DNA of 64,000 nucleotides from Acidovorax sp. A1169 (GCF_030704685.1 NZ_JAUZDX010000004.1:1-64000), one strand, 5' to 3'; shown: positions 7,737 to 16,824, counted from the first letter of the stretch. A program made the numbers and translations. Notes: generated by a model from the sequence alone, not told the origin.

Positions 7737-8600
7737 TCAGAACACCCGCTGCGCCACCGGCGCATAGCCATGGTTCAGCGGACCATGGCCGCCACCGGTG
7801 ACCACATTGGCACCGGCGGCAATCGCCCCCAGGATGTAGGCGCGGGCGCTTTCCACGGCCTGCTGCAGCGGCAGGCCCAGGGCCAGGTGCGCGGCGATGG
7901 CGGACGACAGCGTGCAGCCCGTGCCGTGGCCGTTGTGCGTGGCGATGCGGGCCGACTGCAGGCGGTGGCCTGGCTGGCCCGGGGCGGTGGCCAGCATGTC
8001 CACCACCCAGTCGCCGGGCAGGTGGCCGCCCTTGAGCAGTGCAGCGCGCGCGCCCAGGCCAAGCAGATCCTGCGCAGCCTGCTCCAGATCATCCAGGCCC
8101 GCCAGGGTGCGGCCCAGCAGCCAACCGGCCTCATCGAGGTTGGGGGTGATCACCTCGGCCAGCGGGAACAGCTCGCGTACCAGAACGCCCACGGTCTCCT
8201 GCGCGATGAGGCGGTCGCCGCTGGTGGCGACCATCACCGGGTCGAGCACCACGTGGGGCAAGCGGTATTCACGGATGGCGTTGGCCACCACACGCACCAC
8301 CTCGGGCGAGTGCAGCATGCCGATCTTCACGGCGTCCACGCCGATGTCCTGCACCACGGCGTCGATCTGGGCCTTGAGCATTTCGGGCGGAATGCCGTGG
8401 ATGCCGGTCACGCCCCGGGTGTTCTGCGCGGTGATGGCGGTGATGGCCGTCATGCCGTAGCAGCCCAGCGCGGCAAAGGTCTTGAGATCGGCCTGGATGC
8501 CTGCGCCGCCCCCGCTGTCGGAACCGGCGATCGAGAGCACGCGCGCATAGCGCGGGGCCGTGGAAGGCCCAGCGGGCGCGTTGAGAGGGGCAGAAGTCAT
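7737..8600 (-). CDS. thiD: ThiD, hydroxymethylpyrimidine / HMP-phosphate kinase
   Basis: The product is a ribokinase-fold HMP(-P) kinase: RVLSIAGSDSGGGAGIQADLK near the N-terminus is the ThiD substrate-binding signature, KIGML and VVLDPVMVATSG follow, ITPNLDEAGWLLG is the nucleotide-binding segment, and GTGCTLSSAIAAHLALG is the anion-hole/catalytic motif near the end. It converts HMP to HMP-P and HMP-PP for coupling with the thiazole moiety. I place the start at ATG 8600 because a GATAAT box sits nine bases upstream; an in-frame ATG at 8621 is possible. It is divergent from the thiO operon and so is not itself behind a riboswitch. Confidence 0.93.
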   Translation of the reverse strand: MTSAPLNAPAGPSTAPRYARVLSIAGSDSGGGAGIQADLKTFAALGCYGMTAITAITAQNTRGVTGIHGIPPEMLKAQIDAVVQDIGVDAVKIGMLHSPEVVRVVANAIREYRLPHVVLDPVMVATSGDRLIAQETVGVLVRELFPLAEVITPNLDEAGWLLGRTLAGLDDLEQAAQDLLGLGARAALLKGGHLPGDWVVDMLATAPGQPGHRLQSARIATHNGHGTGCTLSSAIAAHLALGLPLQQAVESARAYILGAIAAGANVVTGGGHGPLNHGYAPVAQRVF

Positions 8601-8651
8601 AGGGGGAAAATTATCGCGCATGACCTGGGTCAGCGCCGGCCCGAAGGGTTG

Positions 8652-8660
8652 TGCTGTAAT
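8652..8660 (+). promoter_or_regulatory. Extended -10 promoter element for the thi operon
   Basis: TGC followed by TGTAAT forms an extended -10 sixteen bases before the riboswitch begins. No clear -35 is visible, which is usual for extended -10 promoters. Confidence 0.45.
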
Positions 8661-8675
8661 TGCGGCTTACGGACG

Positions 8676-8782
8676 AAACAGGGGTGTCCCGCCCATGCGG
8701 CGCGCGACTGAGAAATACCCTGGGGCCCGCGTACACGCGGCCCCGCTACCCGATCCAGGTCATGCTGGCGTGGGGAGTTTCC
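8676..8782 (+). promoter_or_regulatory. TPP riboswitch upstream of thiOSGE
   Basis: ACAGGGGTGTCCC, CTGAGAAATACCC (CTGAGA at 8708-8713), CCCGATCCAGGTCATGCTGG and CGTGGGGAGT appear in aptamer order. An additional GC-rich hairpin (GGGGCCCGCG ... CGCGGCCCC, about 8722-8744) sits where variable P3a-type arms occur. The second signature GATCCAGGTCATGCTGG departs from the commoner GAACCTGAT. It ends about 50 bases before the thiO start. Confidence 0.9.
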
Positions 8783-8833
8783 ACAGTGACGGAAAGCCAT
8801 CCCGTTTTGTCCACCTGTTGCACAGCTGGACGC

Positions 8834-9964
8834 ATGAAACTCCCTTCCTCCTCGTCGTTTGCCATTCTGGGCGCCGGACTCATGGGCCGGCTGCTGGCCG
8901 TCGAACTGGCACGCCACGGCCACGCCGTGGACATCTACGACGCCGCAGGCCCGGCAGCCGAGCAGTCGGCCGCCACGGTGGCCGCTGCGATGCTGGCGCC
9001 GCTGGCCGAGTCTGCGGTGACCGAGCCCGGCGTGGTGCGCATGGGCCAGCACGCGCTGGTGCGCTGGCCGCAGTTGCTGGCAGGGCTGGAGAAGCCCGTG
9101 TTCTTCCAGCAGCAGGGCACGCTGATCGTCTGGCACCGGCAGGATGCGGCCGAGGCCCAGCGCCTCACGCGCCAGTTGCAGGCGAACAACCAGGCCATTC
9201 CCGAACTGCCGGCCCTCGAAGTGCTCGACGGCACGGGCCTTGCAGCCATAGAGCCGGCGCTGGCCGGCCGCTTCACCAAGGGCCTGTACCTGCCCGGCGA
9301 AGGCCAGCTCGACAACCGCCAGTTGCTGGCCGCCCTGCTGCACGAAATGCAGCGCCTGGGCGTGCACACGCACTGGCATGCGCCGCGCCACCCCGATGCC
9401 TTTGCCCCCGGCAAGCCGGACCAGCCCGACTGGGTGCTGGACTGCCGCGGCCTGGGCGCACGCGACCCGTGGCGCGCCCTGCGCGGCGTGCGCGGCGAGG
9501 TGGTGCGCGTGCACGCGCCCGAGGTCACGCTGCAGCGCCCCACGCGCCTGGTGCACCCGCGCTACCCGATCTACATCGCCCCCAAAGAGGATCACCTGTT
9601 CGTGATCGGCGCGACCGAGATCGAGTCCGACGACCTCTCGCCCGCCAGCGTGCGCTCCACGCTCGAACTGCTGAGCGCAGCGTATGCCGTGCACAGCGGC
9701 TTTGCCGAGGCGCGCATCGTCGAGGTGGCCACCCAGTGCCGCCCCACGCTGCCCGACAACCTGCCCGCCATCCGCCAGCAGCGCCCGGGCGTGCTCGAGG
9801 TCAACGGCCTGTACCGCCATGGCTTCATGATCGCACCGGCCATGCTGGACGTGGTCATGGAGCTGCTCGCTGCGGGCCAGTCCCGGCTCGCCCCCCGATT
9901 CGATCTGAACCTGCAATTGCTGCAGCAGCCCCAGGAGGCGGTTGCCGCCGCCCTTTTGCCATGA
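8834..9964 (+). CDS. thiO: ThiO, FAD-dependent glycine oxidase
   Basis: The 376-residue product starts with a Rossmann FAD motif (FAILGAGLMGRLLAVELARHG, GxGxxG) and carries the DAO-fold features AAAMLAPLAE, GEGQLDNRQLLAAL, RGEVVRVHAP, YPIYIAPKED and, near the C-terminus, RPTLPDNLPAI and LYRHGFMIAPAM. ThiO oxidises glycine to iminoacetate (dehydroglycine), which ThiG uses for thiazole synthesis in aerobes. ATG 8834 is chosen because earlier in-frame starts fall inside the riboswitch. The stop overlaps the thiS start (ATGA), indicating translational coupling. Confidence 0.93.
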   Translation: MKLPSSSSFAILGAGLMGRLLAVELARHGHAVDIYDAAGPAAEQSAATVAAAMLAPLAESAVTEPGVVRMGQHALVRWPQLLAGLEKPVFFQQQGTLIVWHRQDAAEAQRLTRQLQANNQAIPELPALEVLDGTGLAAIEPALAGRFTKGLYLPGEGQLDNRQLLAALLHEMQRLGVHTHWHAPRHPDAFAPGKPDQPDWVLDCRGLGARDPWRALRGVRGEVVRVHAPEVTLQRPTRLVHPRYPIYIAPKEDHLFVIGATEIESDDLSPASVRSTLELLSAAYAVHSGFAEARIVEVATQCRPTLPDNLPAIRQQRPGVLEVNGLYRHGFMIAPAMLDVVMELLAAGQSRLAPRFDLNLQLLQQPQEAVAAALLP

Positions 9965-10158
9965 ACGTTTCCATCAACCAGACCCCGCACGAGCTGCCCG
10001 AGGGCGCCACCGTCGCCTCTGCCGTCGCCGCCATCGCTGCCCGCCCCCCCTTTGCCGTGGCCGTGAACACGGTCTTCGTGCCCAACAGCCGCTATGCGGC
10101 GCAAGCGCTGAACCCGGGCGACAAGGTCGAAGTCATTTCCCCTGTAACAGGCGGCTGA
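9961..10158 (+). CDS. thiS: ThiS, sulfur carrier protein
   Basis: This 65-residue ubiquitin-like protein begins [15 protein letters not shown] and ends in PVTGG. The C-terminal Gly-Gly is the site that is adenylated and converted to thiocarboxylate, supplying sulfur to thiazole synthesis. Length and ending match the ThiS family. It overlaps thiO by four bases and precedes thiG by 16 bases. ThiF, ThiI or other activating enzymes are not encoded in this window. Confidence 0.95.
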   Translation: MNVSINQTPHELPEGATVASAVAAIAARPPFAVAVNTVFVPNSRYAAQALNPGDKVEVISPVTGG

Positions 10159-10174
10159 GCACACCCCCACCACC

Positions 10175-10987
10175 ATGACAACACCCGCAATCAACGACCC
10201 CCTGGTCCTGTACGGCCAGACCTTCGCCAGCCGCCTGCTGCTGGGCACCTCGCGCTACCCATCGCCCGCCGTGCTGGAAGCGGCGGTGCAGACCGCCCGC
10301 CCCGCCATGGTCACGGCTTCGCTGCGCCGCCAGGGCAGCAACCCGGCCGAGTCGGGCAGCAGCTTCTGGGAGCTGCTGCGCCGCCTGAACGTGCCGGTGC
10401 TGCCCAACACCGCCGGCTGCCACAGCGTGCAGGAGGCCATCACCACCGCGCAGATGGCGCGCGAGGTGTTCAACACGCCGTGGATCAAGCTCGAGCTGAT
10501 CGGCGACGACTACACCCTGCAGCCCGACACGCTGAACCTGGTGGGTGCTGCCGAGCACCTGATCAAGGAAGGCTTCCAGGTGCTGCCCTACTGCACAGAG
10601 GACTTCGTGCTGTGCCAGCGCCTGGTGGACGTGGGCTGCCAGGCCGTGATGCCCTGGGCAGCACCCATCGGCACCGGCCGCGGTCCGGTCAATCCGTATG
10701 CGCTGCAGATGCTGCGCGAGCGGCTCAAGGTGCCCATGCTGGTGGACGCCGGCCTGGGCCTGCCCTCGCACGCCTGCCAGGTGATGGAGTGGGGCTACGA
10801 CGGCGTACTGCTCAACACCGCCGTGGCCCTGGCGCAAGACCCCGTGGCCATGGCCGGCGCGTTCGCCAATGCCGTGCAGGCTGGCCGCACTGCCCGCCTG
10901 GCCGGTGCCATGACCGCGCAGGACGCAGCCCAGCCCAGCACGCCCGTGCTCGGCACCCCTTTCTGGCACCACGACGACCATGCCTGA
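10175..10987 (+). CDS. thiG: ThiG, thiazole synthase
   Basis: The 270-residue TIM-barrel protein has the family landmarks [36 protein letters not shown] with the Schiff-base lysine at about residue 105, [16 protein letters not shown] and [12 protein letters not shown]. It condenses 1-deoxyxylulose 5-phosphate, dehydroglycine from ThiO and ThiS thiocarboxylate into the thiazole phosphate. It overlaps thiE by eight bases. The C-terminal 20 residues (HHDDHA ending) extend slightly past the usual end. Confidence 0.95.
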   Translation: MTTPAINDPLVLYGQTFASRLLLGTSRYPSPAVLEAAVQTARPAMVTASLRRQGSNPAESGSSFWELLRRLNVPVLPNTAGCHSVQEAITTAQMAREVFNTPWIKLELIGDDYTLQPDTLNLVGAAEHLIKEGFQVLPYCTEDFVLCQRLVDVGCQAVMPWAAPIGTGRGPVNPYALQMLRERLKVPMLVDAGLGLPSHACQVMEWGYDGVLLNTAVALAQDPVAMAGAFANAVQAGRTARLAGAMTAQDAAQPSTPVLGTPFWHHDDHA

Positions 10988-11888
10988 TACCGCACCCACC
11001 GAACTGGCCAAGGCCATCCTCGCGCACCACGCCGCCACGTTTACGGGCTTCGGCGCCGAACCGGTACCGGCCCCCACTTCAGGCGAGCCGGCGTACCTGG
11101 CCGCCCTGCAGGCAGCCAGCACCCTGGGCTTCATCGCCCACGATGCCGAATGCATCGCCCGCGCCTGGCAGGCACGCACTGTGCGCACGGGTGCCGCGAG
11201 CCCAGAGGACTGGCCCGATGAGCCCGAGGATTTCGGCCTGCAGCGCCTGCCGCGCGCCCTGGCTTTTGCCGCCTGCCCCAAGGACCTGGGCCTCTACGCC
11301 GTGCTTCCCGACGCCGCCTGGGTGGGCCGCATGGCCCGCGCGGGTGTGCCCACGGTGCAGTTGCGCTTCAAATCGGACGACCCGGCCGCCATCGACCGGG
11401 AGGTGAACGCTGCCGTGCAGGCGGTGCAGGACACCGGCGCGCTGCTGTTCATCAACGACCACTGGCGCGCGGCGATCAATGCCGGTGCCTACGGCATCCA
11501 CCTCGGGCAGGAAGACCTCGATGCCCTGAGCGCGGGCGATCTGCAGACCCTGCGCAACTCGGGCCTGCGCCTGGGCGTGAGCACCCATGGCTATGCCGAG
11601 ATGGTGCGCGCCGATGCCGTGGGGCCGAGCTACATCGCCATGGGCGCCGTGTTCCCCACCACGCTCAAGAAGATGGCCACCGCGCCGCAGGGCGTGGGCC
11701 GGCTGCAGGGCTACGCGCGGCTGCTGCGCAGCTACCCGCAGGTGGCGATCGGGGGCATCGGTGCAGAGCAGTTTCCCGAGGTGCTGGCCACGGGCGTAGG
11801 CTCGATTGCGGTGGTGCGGGCGCTGGTCAACGCGCCCGACCCTGAGGCCGCCGCCGCAGCGCTGATGCAGGCGATGCAAGGCTCTTAG
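10980..11888 (+). CDS. thiE: ThiE, thiamine phosphate synthase with N-terminal extension
   Basis: The C-terminal 200 residues form the ThiE barrel: GLYAVLPD opens it, then [34 protein letters not shown] (metal and pyrophosphate contacts), [20 protein letters not shown] and [10 protein letters not shown]. It joins HMP-PP to thiazole phosphate. The protein is 302 residues, about 100 longer than a standard ThiE; the extra N-terminal segment is helical, contains [12 protein letters not shown] and [10 protein letters not shown], and matches no domain I recognise. The start overlaps thiG, so the extension is unlikely to be a start-call artefact unless a much later codon is used. Confidence 0.9.
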   Translation: MPDTAPTELAKAILAHHAATFTGFGAEPVPAPTSGEPAYLAALQAASTLGFIAHDAECIARAWQARTVRTGAASPEDWPDEPEDFGLQRLPRALAFAACPKDLGLYAVLPDAAWVGRMARAGVPTVQLRFKSDDPAAIDREVNAAVQAVQDTGALLFINDHWRAAINAGAYGIHLGQEDLDALSAGDLQTLRNSGLRLGVSTHGYAEMVRADAVGPSYIAMGAVFPTTLKKMATAPQGVGRLQGYARLLRSYPQVAIGGIGAEQFPEVLATGVGSIAVVRALVNAPDPEAAAAALMQAMQGS

Positions 11889-11920
11889 CAACACCCCAGG
11901 CCCAACGGCGGTCCTATAAA

Positions 11921-11952
11921 AACAGGCCTTGAAGGCCTGTTTCTTTTTCTAC
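11921..11952 (+). terminator. Intrinsic terminator of the thi operon
   Basis: AACAGGCCTT and AAGGCCTGTT form a perfect palindrome centred on one G, followed by TTCTTTTTCT. An A-rich run (TATAAAA) precedes it, so it may also work for the convergent FimV-like gene, whose stop codon lies within the T-tract. Confidence 0.8.
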
Positions 11953-14222
11953 TTCTTGGGTTCGTCGTCGTCCTTGCGCTGCTCCAGCTCCAGGCGCAGC
12001 TCCATGAGGTCGTTCTCCGCCCCGAAACCCACGGCCTGGCCGGCGGGCGGAGGGGGCGTGACCGGCACGGGCGGCAGGTCGCTCAGCGTGAGGTGCAGGG
12101 GCTCCGACAGGTCCACATCCAGGTTGATGGACGACTTGGTGTAGGTTGCCGGCGGATGGCGCGGCTGCGCGGAATTCAGCGGTGCCGGGGAAGAGGAAAC
12201 CCCCATGATGGGCGACAGGCCCGATGCGGGCTCCAACCTCAGCTCGGCAGGCCCGGAATGCCGTACCACCGGCGCCGGAGCGGGCGAGGGAACCTCACCG
12301 AAATCGAACTCCAGGCTGGCGGCCAGCGAATCGAGCGGAAAGTCGGGTTGCGTGTTGTCCAGCGGCGACAGATGGCTCAACCCCTTCTCGGCAGCGGCCT
12401 CGAACGAGTCTTCCACAGGCGTGGTGCGCTTGCGCGGCGGCGGTGCGCCCCGCGCGCTCGACGGCGTGGTCTGCGCAATGCCCAGCAGCAGCAGCAGGTC
12501 GTCGTAGGCGGCCAGATCGAAGGGCTCTGCCGCCTGGTTGCCCGGGCGGTGGAACAGAAACTTGTCCAGCGTGTGCAGCACGGCCGGTGAGCTCCACTCG
12601 GCTTCGACCTCGGCCAGCGCATCGGGGTAGCGGTCCAGAGGACGGCCCTGGCGGTTGAAGGCCGAAAACTCGGGCACCTTGGCGTTGAAATAGCGCATGA
12701 ACTGCGCACGCAGCTGCATGAAGTCCTCGGCCCGGCTCAGGGTGTGGAACAGGCGCAGCAGCTCCAGGTAGGCCACAGGCGTGGTCTCGCGGTGGTCGAC
12801 GATGTGCTTTCGCAACACCTCCACCGCCTGGTTGTGCTCGCCCACCGAGACAAAGAACTCGGCCTGCTGCTGGATGTCGAACAGGTCGTCGGGGTTGACG
12901 ATCTGCAAGGCCCTTGCCGGCTCGACCGCAGGGGTTGGCGCCTTGGCAGCCACCGGCACCCGGGCGGCGGCAGCCGCCTCAGCAGTCGAAGCGGCATACA
13001 GCGGCGCCGGTGCGGAGACCGGCTTGACATCCTTGAACAATGCGGCGCTGCCGGATGGTGCCAGCAGATCGCTCTTCATCGAAGGGATGGGCAGGGTTTC
13101 GAGCGGCTCCCATCCAGGGTCGACCTGCCCTGCCGTGGGCGCACTGGAGTCCACCGCGCTGACCTTGACCGACTCGCGCCATGATTTTTGCGACAGCGTG
13201 GCCTGGCGGCTGGCGCGCTGCCAGACCCAGGCCAGCAGGCCCAGCGCCAGCGCCAGCAAGGCGCCCAGCACGTAGACCACCGTGGCGGGGAAGCGCTCCT
13301 GGGCCTCGTCGAGCTGCTGCTGCAATTGCTGCGTGGTGGCCAGTTGCTGGGCCGAGCCCGCCTTCACGGCCTTGGCCTCGGCCTCCAGCACGCGCAGGCG
13401 CTCGGCGTCCTGCGCCAGGGTTTCCGGCGTGGCGTTCAAGGCCTTCCAGGCGGCAGCCGCTTCGGCACGCTGGGGCGACGATTCCTCTGCCGGGGTGGAC
13501 AGCAGCTGTGCCGTGGCGCGCAAGGCCACCGGGCTTTCGAGCCACAGGTCAAGGGGTTCCAGCACCAGGCGCGGGCCGGCGGCTGCGGGGGCGGGTGCCT
13601 GCGCACCGGCGAGCACGCGCGCATTGGTGCGGGCGGGTGCAGGGGCGGCGGCACGCGGGGCACGCGCCACAGCGGCGCTGGCCGGTGCCGCCCGGGTGGG
13701 CGCTGCGGCAGCGCCACGGGCCGGTGCGCCGGCAGCATTGCGATCGGGGGGGGAAGAAGCACCGGCCAGGCCCGAAGCGCCCGCAGCGAGGGTGCCCGGC
13801 AGTGCCGCCGGCACCGCCGGCAGTTGCCCAGCGGCAACAGGGGGAAGGCGCGCGGGGGGGTCTGCCAGAAAGGTGTAGCTGCGCGTGACCTTGCCTGCAC
13901 AGCCGGCGGTGAGCGTGACGGTCAAGACGGGCTCGTCAACCACCGAGGTGGTCTGTACGCGGACGGAGGCCGCGCGCCCAGCCGATTCGGCCTGGGGCGT
14001 CACGCGCACCCGGGAGGCGCTGATGGGGGTGTCGCCCGCGACCAGGGTGGCACCGATACATGACGATGCGACATCAGAGCCCTGGTCTGGCTGGATGTCG
14101 AAGACCAGGTCGACAGGCGAGCCGATCACCACGGCGCCCCGCCCGTTGCCCATTGAAAGCGCCGAGGCGCCCATGGCAACCACCCACAAACCGGCTCCCA
14201 GAATGGTGTTACGGATATTCAC
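11949..14222 (-). CDS. FimV-like cell-pole/envelope hub protein
   Basis: The protein (about 757 residues from GTG 14222; ATG 14258 is the alternative) has a signal peptide ending near ASA, an N-terminal beta domain (LSMGNGRGAVVIGSPVDLVFDI and SSCIGATLVAGDTPI), long Ala/Pro-rich linkers, a coiled coil (EAAAAWKALNATPETLAQDA region), a transmembrane helix (ATVVYVLGALLALALGLLAW) and a cytoplasmic TPR-like segment (DDLFDIQQQAEFFVSVGEHN, YLELLRLFHTLSRAEDF). The very acidic C-terminus ends DDDEPKK. This order resembles FimV, which organises type IV pili and polar proteins, but no LysM motif was recognised and no pilus genes are nearby. It is divergent from the 3-hydroxyacyl-CoA dehydrogenase gene across 73 bp. 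Confidence 0.7.
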   Translation of the reverse strand: MNIRNTILGAGLWVVAMGASALSMGNGRGAVVIGSPVDLVFDIQPDQGSDVASSCIGATLVAGDTPISASRVRVTPQAESAGRAASVRVQTTSVVDEPVLTVTLTAGCAGKVTRSYTFLADPPARLPPVAAGQLPAVPAALPGTLAAGASGLAGASSPPDRNAAGAPARGAAAAPTRAAPASAAVARAPRAAAPAPARTNARVLAGAQAPAPAAAGPRLVLEPLDLWLESPVALRATAQLLSTPAEESSPQRAEAAAAWKALNATPETLAQDAERLRVLEAEAKAVKAGSAQQLATTQQLQQQLDEAQERFPATVVYVLGALLALALGLLAWVWQRASRQATLSQKSWRESVKVSAVDSSAPTAGQVDPGWEPLETLPIPSMKSDLLAPSGSAALFKDVKPVSAPAPLYAASTAEAAAAARVPVAAKAPTPAVEPARALQIVNPDDLFDIQQQAEFFVSVGEHNQAVEVLRKHIVDHRETTPVAYLELLRLFHTLSRAEDFMQLRAQFMRYFNAKVPEFSAFNRQGRPLDRYPDALAEVEAEWSSPAVLHTLDKFLFHRPGNQAAEPFDLAAYDDLLLLLGIAQTTPSSARGAPPPRKRTTPVEDSFEAAAEKGLSHLSPLDNTQPDFPLDSLAASLEFDFGEVPSPAPAPVVRHSGPAELRLEPASGLSPIMGVSSSPAPLNSAQPRHPPATYTKSSINLDVDLSEPLHLTLSDLPPVPVTPPPPAGQAVGFGAENDLMELRLELEQRKDDDEPKK

Positions 14223-14283
14223 AATAGTTTCTGTTTTGAGCGCGGCCCATTCTTGCACATAAGTGCGCAGGCATGTCCACAGC

Positions 14284-14289
14284 CATAAT
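14284..14289 (+). promoter_or_regulatory. -10-like box, possible leaderless promoter
   Basis: CATAAT is separated by six bases (GGCGCT) from the ATG at 14296, so transcription would begin at or next to the start codon. No good -35 at the expected spacing. Confidence 0.4.
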
Positions 14290-14295
14290 GGCGCT

Positions 14296-15819
14296 ATGAA
14301 AATTCAGTTTCTCAATGTCGGCATCGTGGGTTCGGGCGCCATGGGTCGCGGTATTGCACAGATCGCTGCCCAGGCCGGCAGCCAGGTTTTTTTGCTGGAT
14401 GCCCAAGATGGTGCAGCACTTGCCGCCAAAGACAGTATCCACGACCAGTGGCAAAAACTCGTAGGGAAAAATCGCATTTCTGCAGAGCAGGCCACGGCCT
14501 GGTCTGCGCAATTGCACATTGTTGACAATGCGGCCGGCCTGGCGCAGTGCGACCTGGTGATCGAGGCCATCGTCGAGCGGCTGGACGTGAAGCGCGGCCT
14601 GTTCGCCGACCTGGAGAAGGTCGTCGGCGCTGACACCGTGCTGGCCACCAACACCTCGTCCCTGTCGGTCACCTCGATTGGTGCGGGCATGCAGCGGCCC
14701 GGGCGCCTGGCGGGCTTTCACTTCTTCAACCCCGTGCCGCTGATGAAGGTGGTGGAGGTGATTGCCGGGCTCAAGACCGAGCCGGCCGTCTGCACCGCCC
14801 TGTCGGCCTACGCCAAGCAGATGGGGCACACGCCCGTGCTGGCGCAGGACACGCCGGGCTTCATCGTCAACCACGCCGGGCGCGGCTACGGCACCGAAGC
14901 CCTGCGCATCGTGGGCGAAGGCGTGGCCGATTTCGCCACCATCGACCGCATCCTGCGTGACCAGGTGGGCTTCAAGCTCGGGCCCTTCGAGCTCATGGAC
15001 CTCACGGCACTGGACGTTTCGCACCCGGTGATGGAATCCATCTACCAGCAGTACTACGACGAGCCGCGCTACCGCCCCAGCGTGATCACCGCACAGCGCC
15101 TGGCCGGCGGCGTGGTGGGCAAGAAGGTCGGCGAAGGCTTCTACCGCTACGACAAGGGCGTGGCCCAGGTGCCCGCCGAGCCCCCGGTGCCCGTGGTGGC
15201 CGAGATCCCACCGGTGTGGGTGTCGCCCCGCGCCGCGCGCCGGGCCGAGCTGTACCAGTTGCTCAAGGACCTGGGCGCCACCATCGAAACCGGCACCTCG
15301 CCGTCGCCCACGGCCCTCACCCTCGTGGCGCCCCTGGGCTTTGACGTGACCACCGTGGCCGTGGTGGAGCGCCTGGACCCGGCGCGCACCATCGGCATCG
15401 ACATGCTGGTGGAAGAAGCCGCCACCAAGCGCCGCGTGCTGGCCACCAACCCCGCCACGCGCGTGGACATCCGCAACGCCGCGCACGCCCTGTTCGCCCG
15501 CGACGGCAAGCCGGTGAGCGTGATCCGCGACAGCGGCGGCTTCGTCACCCAGCGCGTGGTGGCCACCATCGTCAACATCGCCAGCGACATCTGCCAGCAG
15601 GGCATCTGCAGCCCGCGCGACCTGGAGACCGCCGTCACCCTGGGCCTGGGCTACCCCCTGGGCCCACTGGCCATGGGCGACCGCTGGGGCCCGACCAACA
15701 TCCTGGAAGTGCTGTTCAACATGCAGACCGTGTACGGCGACACCCGCTACCGCCCCAGCCCCTGGCTGCGCCGGCGCGGCGCCATCGGCCTGAGTCTGAC
15801 GCACGTCGAAGAAGCCTGA
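14296..15819 (+). CDS. 3-hydroxyacyl-CoA dehydrogenase
   Basis: The 507-residue product has an NAD-binding Rossmann domain at the N-terminus (VGIVGSGAMGRGIAQIAAQAG), then VIEAIVERLDVKRGLF, ATNTSSLSVT, FHFFNPVPLMKVVEVI with the catalytic His, and DTPGFIVNHAGRGYG at the dimer domain. A second 3HCDH C-terminal domain follows (RDSGGFVTQRVVATIVN, GLGYPLGPLAMGD), as in PaaH/FadB-like stand-alone dehydrogenases of about 500 residues. It oxidises 3-hydroxyacyl-CoA to 3-ketoacyl-CoA with NAD+. The enoyl-CoA hydratase gene follows after 36 bp, so the two probably work in sequence. Fatty or aromatic (phenylacetate-type) substrates are both possible. Confidence 0.92.
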   Translation: MKIQFLNVGIVGSGAMGRGIAQIAAQAGSQVFLLDAQDGAALAAKDSIHDQWQKLVGKNRISAEQATAWSAQLHIVDNAAGLAQCDLVIEAIVERLDVKRGLFADLEKVVGADTVLATNTSSLSVTSIGAGMQRPGRLAGFHFFNPVPLMKVVEVIAGLKTEPAVCTALSAYAKQMGHTPVLAQDTPGFIVNHAGRGYGTEALRIVGEGVADFATIDRILRDQVGFKLGPFELMDLTALDVSHPVMESIYQQYYDEPRYRPSVITAQRLAGGVVGKKVGEGFYRYDKGVAQVPAEPPVPVVAEIPPVWVSPRAARRAELYQLLKDLGATIETGTSPSPTALTLVAPLGFDVTTVAVVERLDPARTIGIDMLVEEAATKRRVLATNPATRVDIRNAAHALFARDGKPVSVIRDSGGFVTQRVVATIVNIASDICQQGICSPRDLETAVTLGLGYPLGPLAMGDRWGPTNILEVLFNMQTVYGDTRYRPSPWLRRRGAIGLSLTHVEEA

Positions 15820-15855
15820 GCCCCCTCTAGAAAAGAAAAGCGACCCGGAGACAAG

Positions 15856-16635
15856 ATGCCCGCAGAACTCAAAAGCACCAGCCAGGGCAAGACCCTGGTC
15901 CTGACCATCCACAACCCCGAGCGGCGCAACGCCATCGAGCCGGCCATCTATGCGGCCGGTGTGGAGGCCCTGAGCGTGGCCGAGAGCAGTGACGACATCC
16001 GCAGCGTGGTCATCACCGGTTCGGACAACATGTTCTGCGCGGGCGGCAACCTGCAGCGCCTGCTGGCCAACCGCCAGGAGCTGCCCGAGGTGCAGGCGCA
16101 AAGCATCGAAGGCCTGCACAACTGGATCGAGATGGTGCGCACCTACCCCAAGCCCATCATCGCGGCAGTGGAAGGGGCGGCAGCGGGCGCGGGCTTTTCG
16201 CTGGCGCTGGCCTGCGACATGGTGGTGGCCGCGCGCAACGCCGTGTTCGTGATGGCCTACAGCAACGTGGCCCTGTCGCCCGACGGCGGCGCCAGCTGGA
16301 GCCTGGCGCAGGCCCTGCCGCGCCAGATCGCCACCGAGATCCTGATGTGCGGCGACCGCATCCCCGCCGAGCGCCTGCACACGCTGGGCGTGGTCAACCA
16401 GTTGGCCGATCCGGGCAGCGCGCTCGAAGTCGCCATGGCCCTGGCCGAGCGCCTGAACGCGCGCGCACCGAACGCACTGGCCAGCATCAAGGAACTGCTG
16501 GGCGACGCGCCCGGCAACCACCTCACGAAACACCTCGCGAGCGAGCGCGACCACTTCGTGAAGAACCTGCACCATGCCAATGGCGGCGTGGGCATCTCGG
16601 CCTTTCTCGAAAAGCGCACGCCGACCTACGAGTAG
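15856..16635 (+). CDS. Enoyl-CoA hydratase/isomerase family protein
   Basis: This 259-residue crotonase-fold protein has NPERRNAIEPAI, the oxyanion-hole segments FCAGGNLQRLL and EGAAAGAGFSLALACDM, and NVALSPDGGASWSLAQALP. The second acidic position of hydratases is an Asp (SPDGG) here, as in PaaG-like isomerases and in proteins annotated as alternative-type oxepin-CoA hydrolases in related bacteria. A GGAG site precedes the ATG. The gene is immediately downstream of the 3-hydroxyacyl-CoA dehydrogenase and shares its strand. Whether it hydrates, isomerises or opens a ring cannot be settled from sequence. Confidence 0.88.
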   Translation: MPAELKSTSQGKTLVLTIHNPERRNAIEPAIYAAGVEALSVAESSDDIRSVVITGSDNMFCAGGNLQRLLANRQELPEVQAQSIEGLHNWIEMVRTYPKPIIAAVEGAAAGAGFSLALACDMVVAARNAVFVMAYSNVALSPDGGASWSLAQALPRQIATEILMCGDRIPAERLHTLGVVNQLADPGSALEVAMALAERLNARAPNALASIKELLGDAPGNHLTKHLASERDHFVKNLHHANGGVGISAFLEKRTPTYE

Positions 16636-16682
16636 GCTCAATCGCCCTGCCCTGGGCGCAAACCTTGTCTTCACCGCACACT

Positions 16683-16712
16683 CACGGCCCCTGCACAGGG
16701 CCGTGTGTGTTT
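16683..16712 (+). terminator. Hairpin terminator after the hydratase gene
   Basis: CACGGCCC pairs with GGGCCGTG around CTGCACA, followed by TGTGTTT. The T-tract is interrupted but the stem is strong. Confidence 0.6.
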
Positions 16713-16824
16713 GCGCTCGCGTTCGCCCAACAGATATCCAAGACGCTCAGGTGACAACCCTGACGCGGCGCGCCGGTCCCTCACGCGACAATGGGGCTGT
16801 TTCTAGTCACGCAAAAGACAGGCC

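Noticed and set aside
14209..16674. 821-codon minus-strand frame opposite the acyl-CoA genes
   Set aside because: Composition is typical of an antisense shadow (His/Gly/Gln/Arg rich), while the plus strand holds two clear enzymes.
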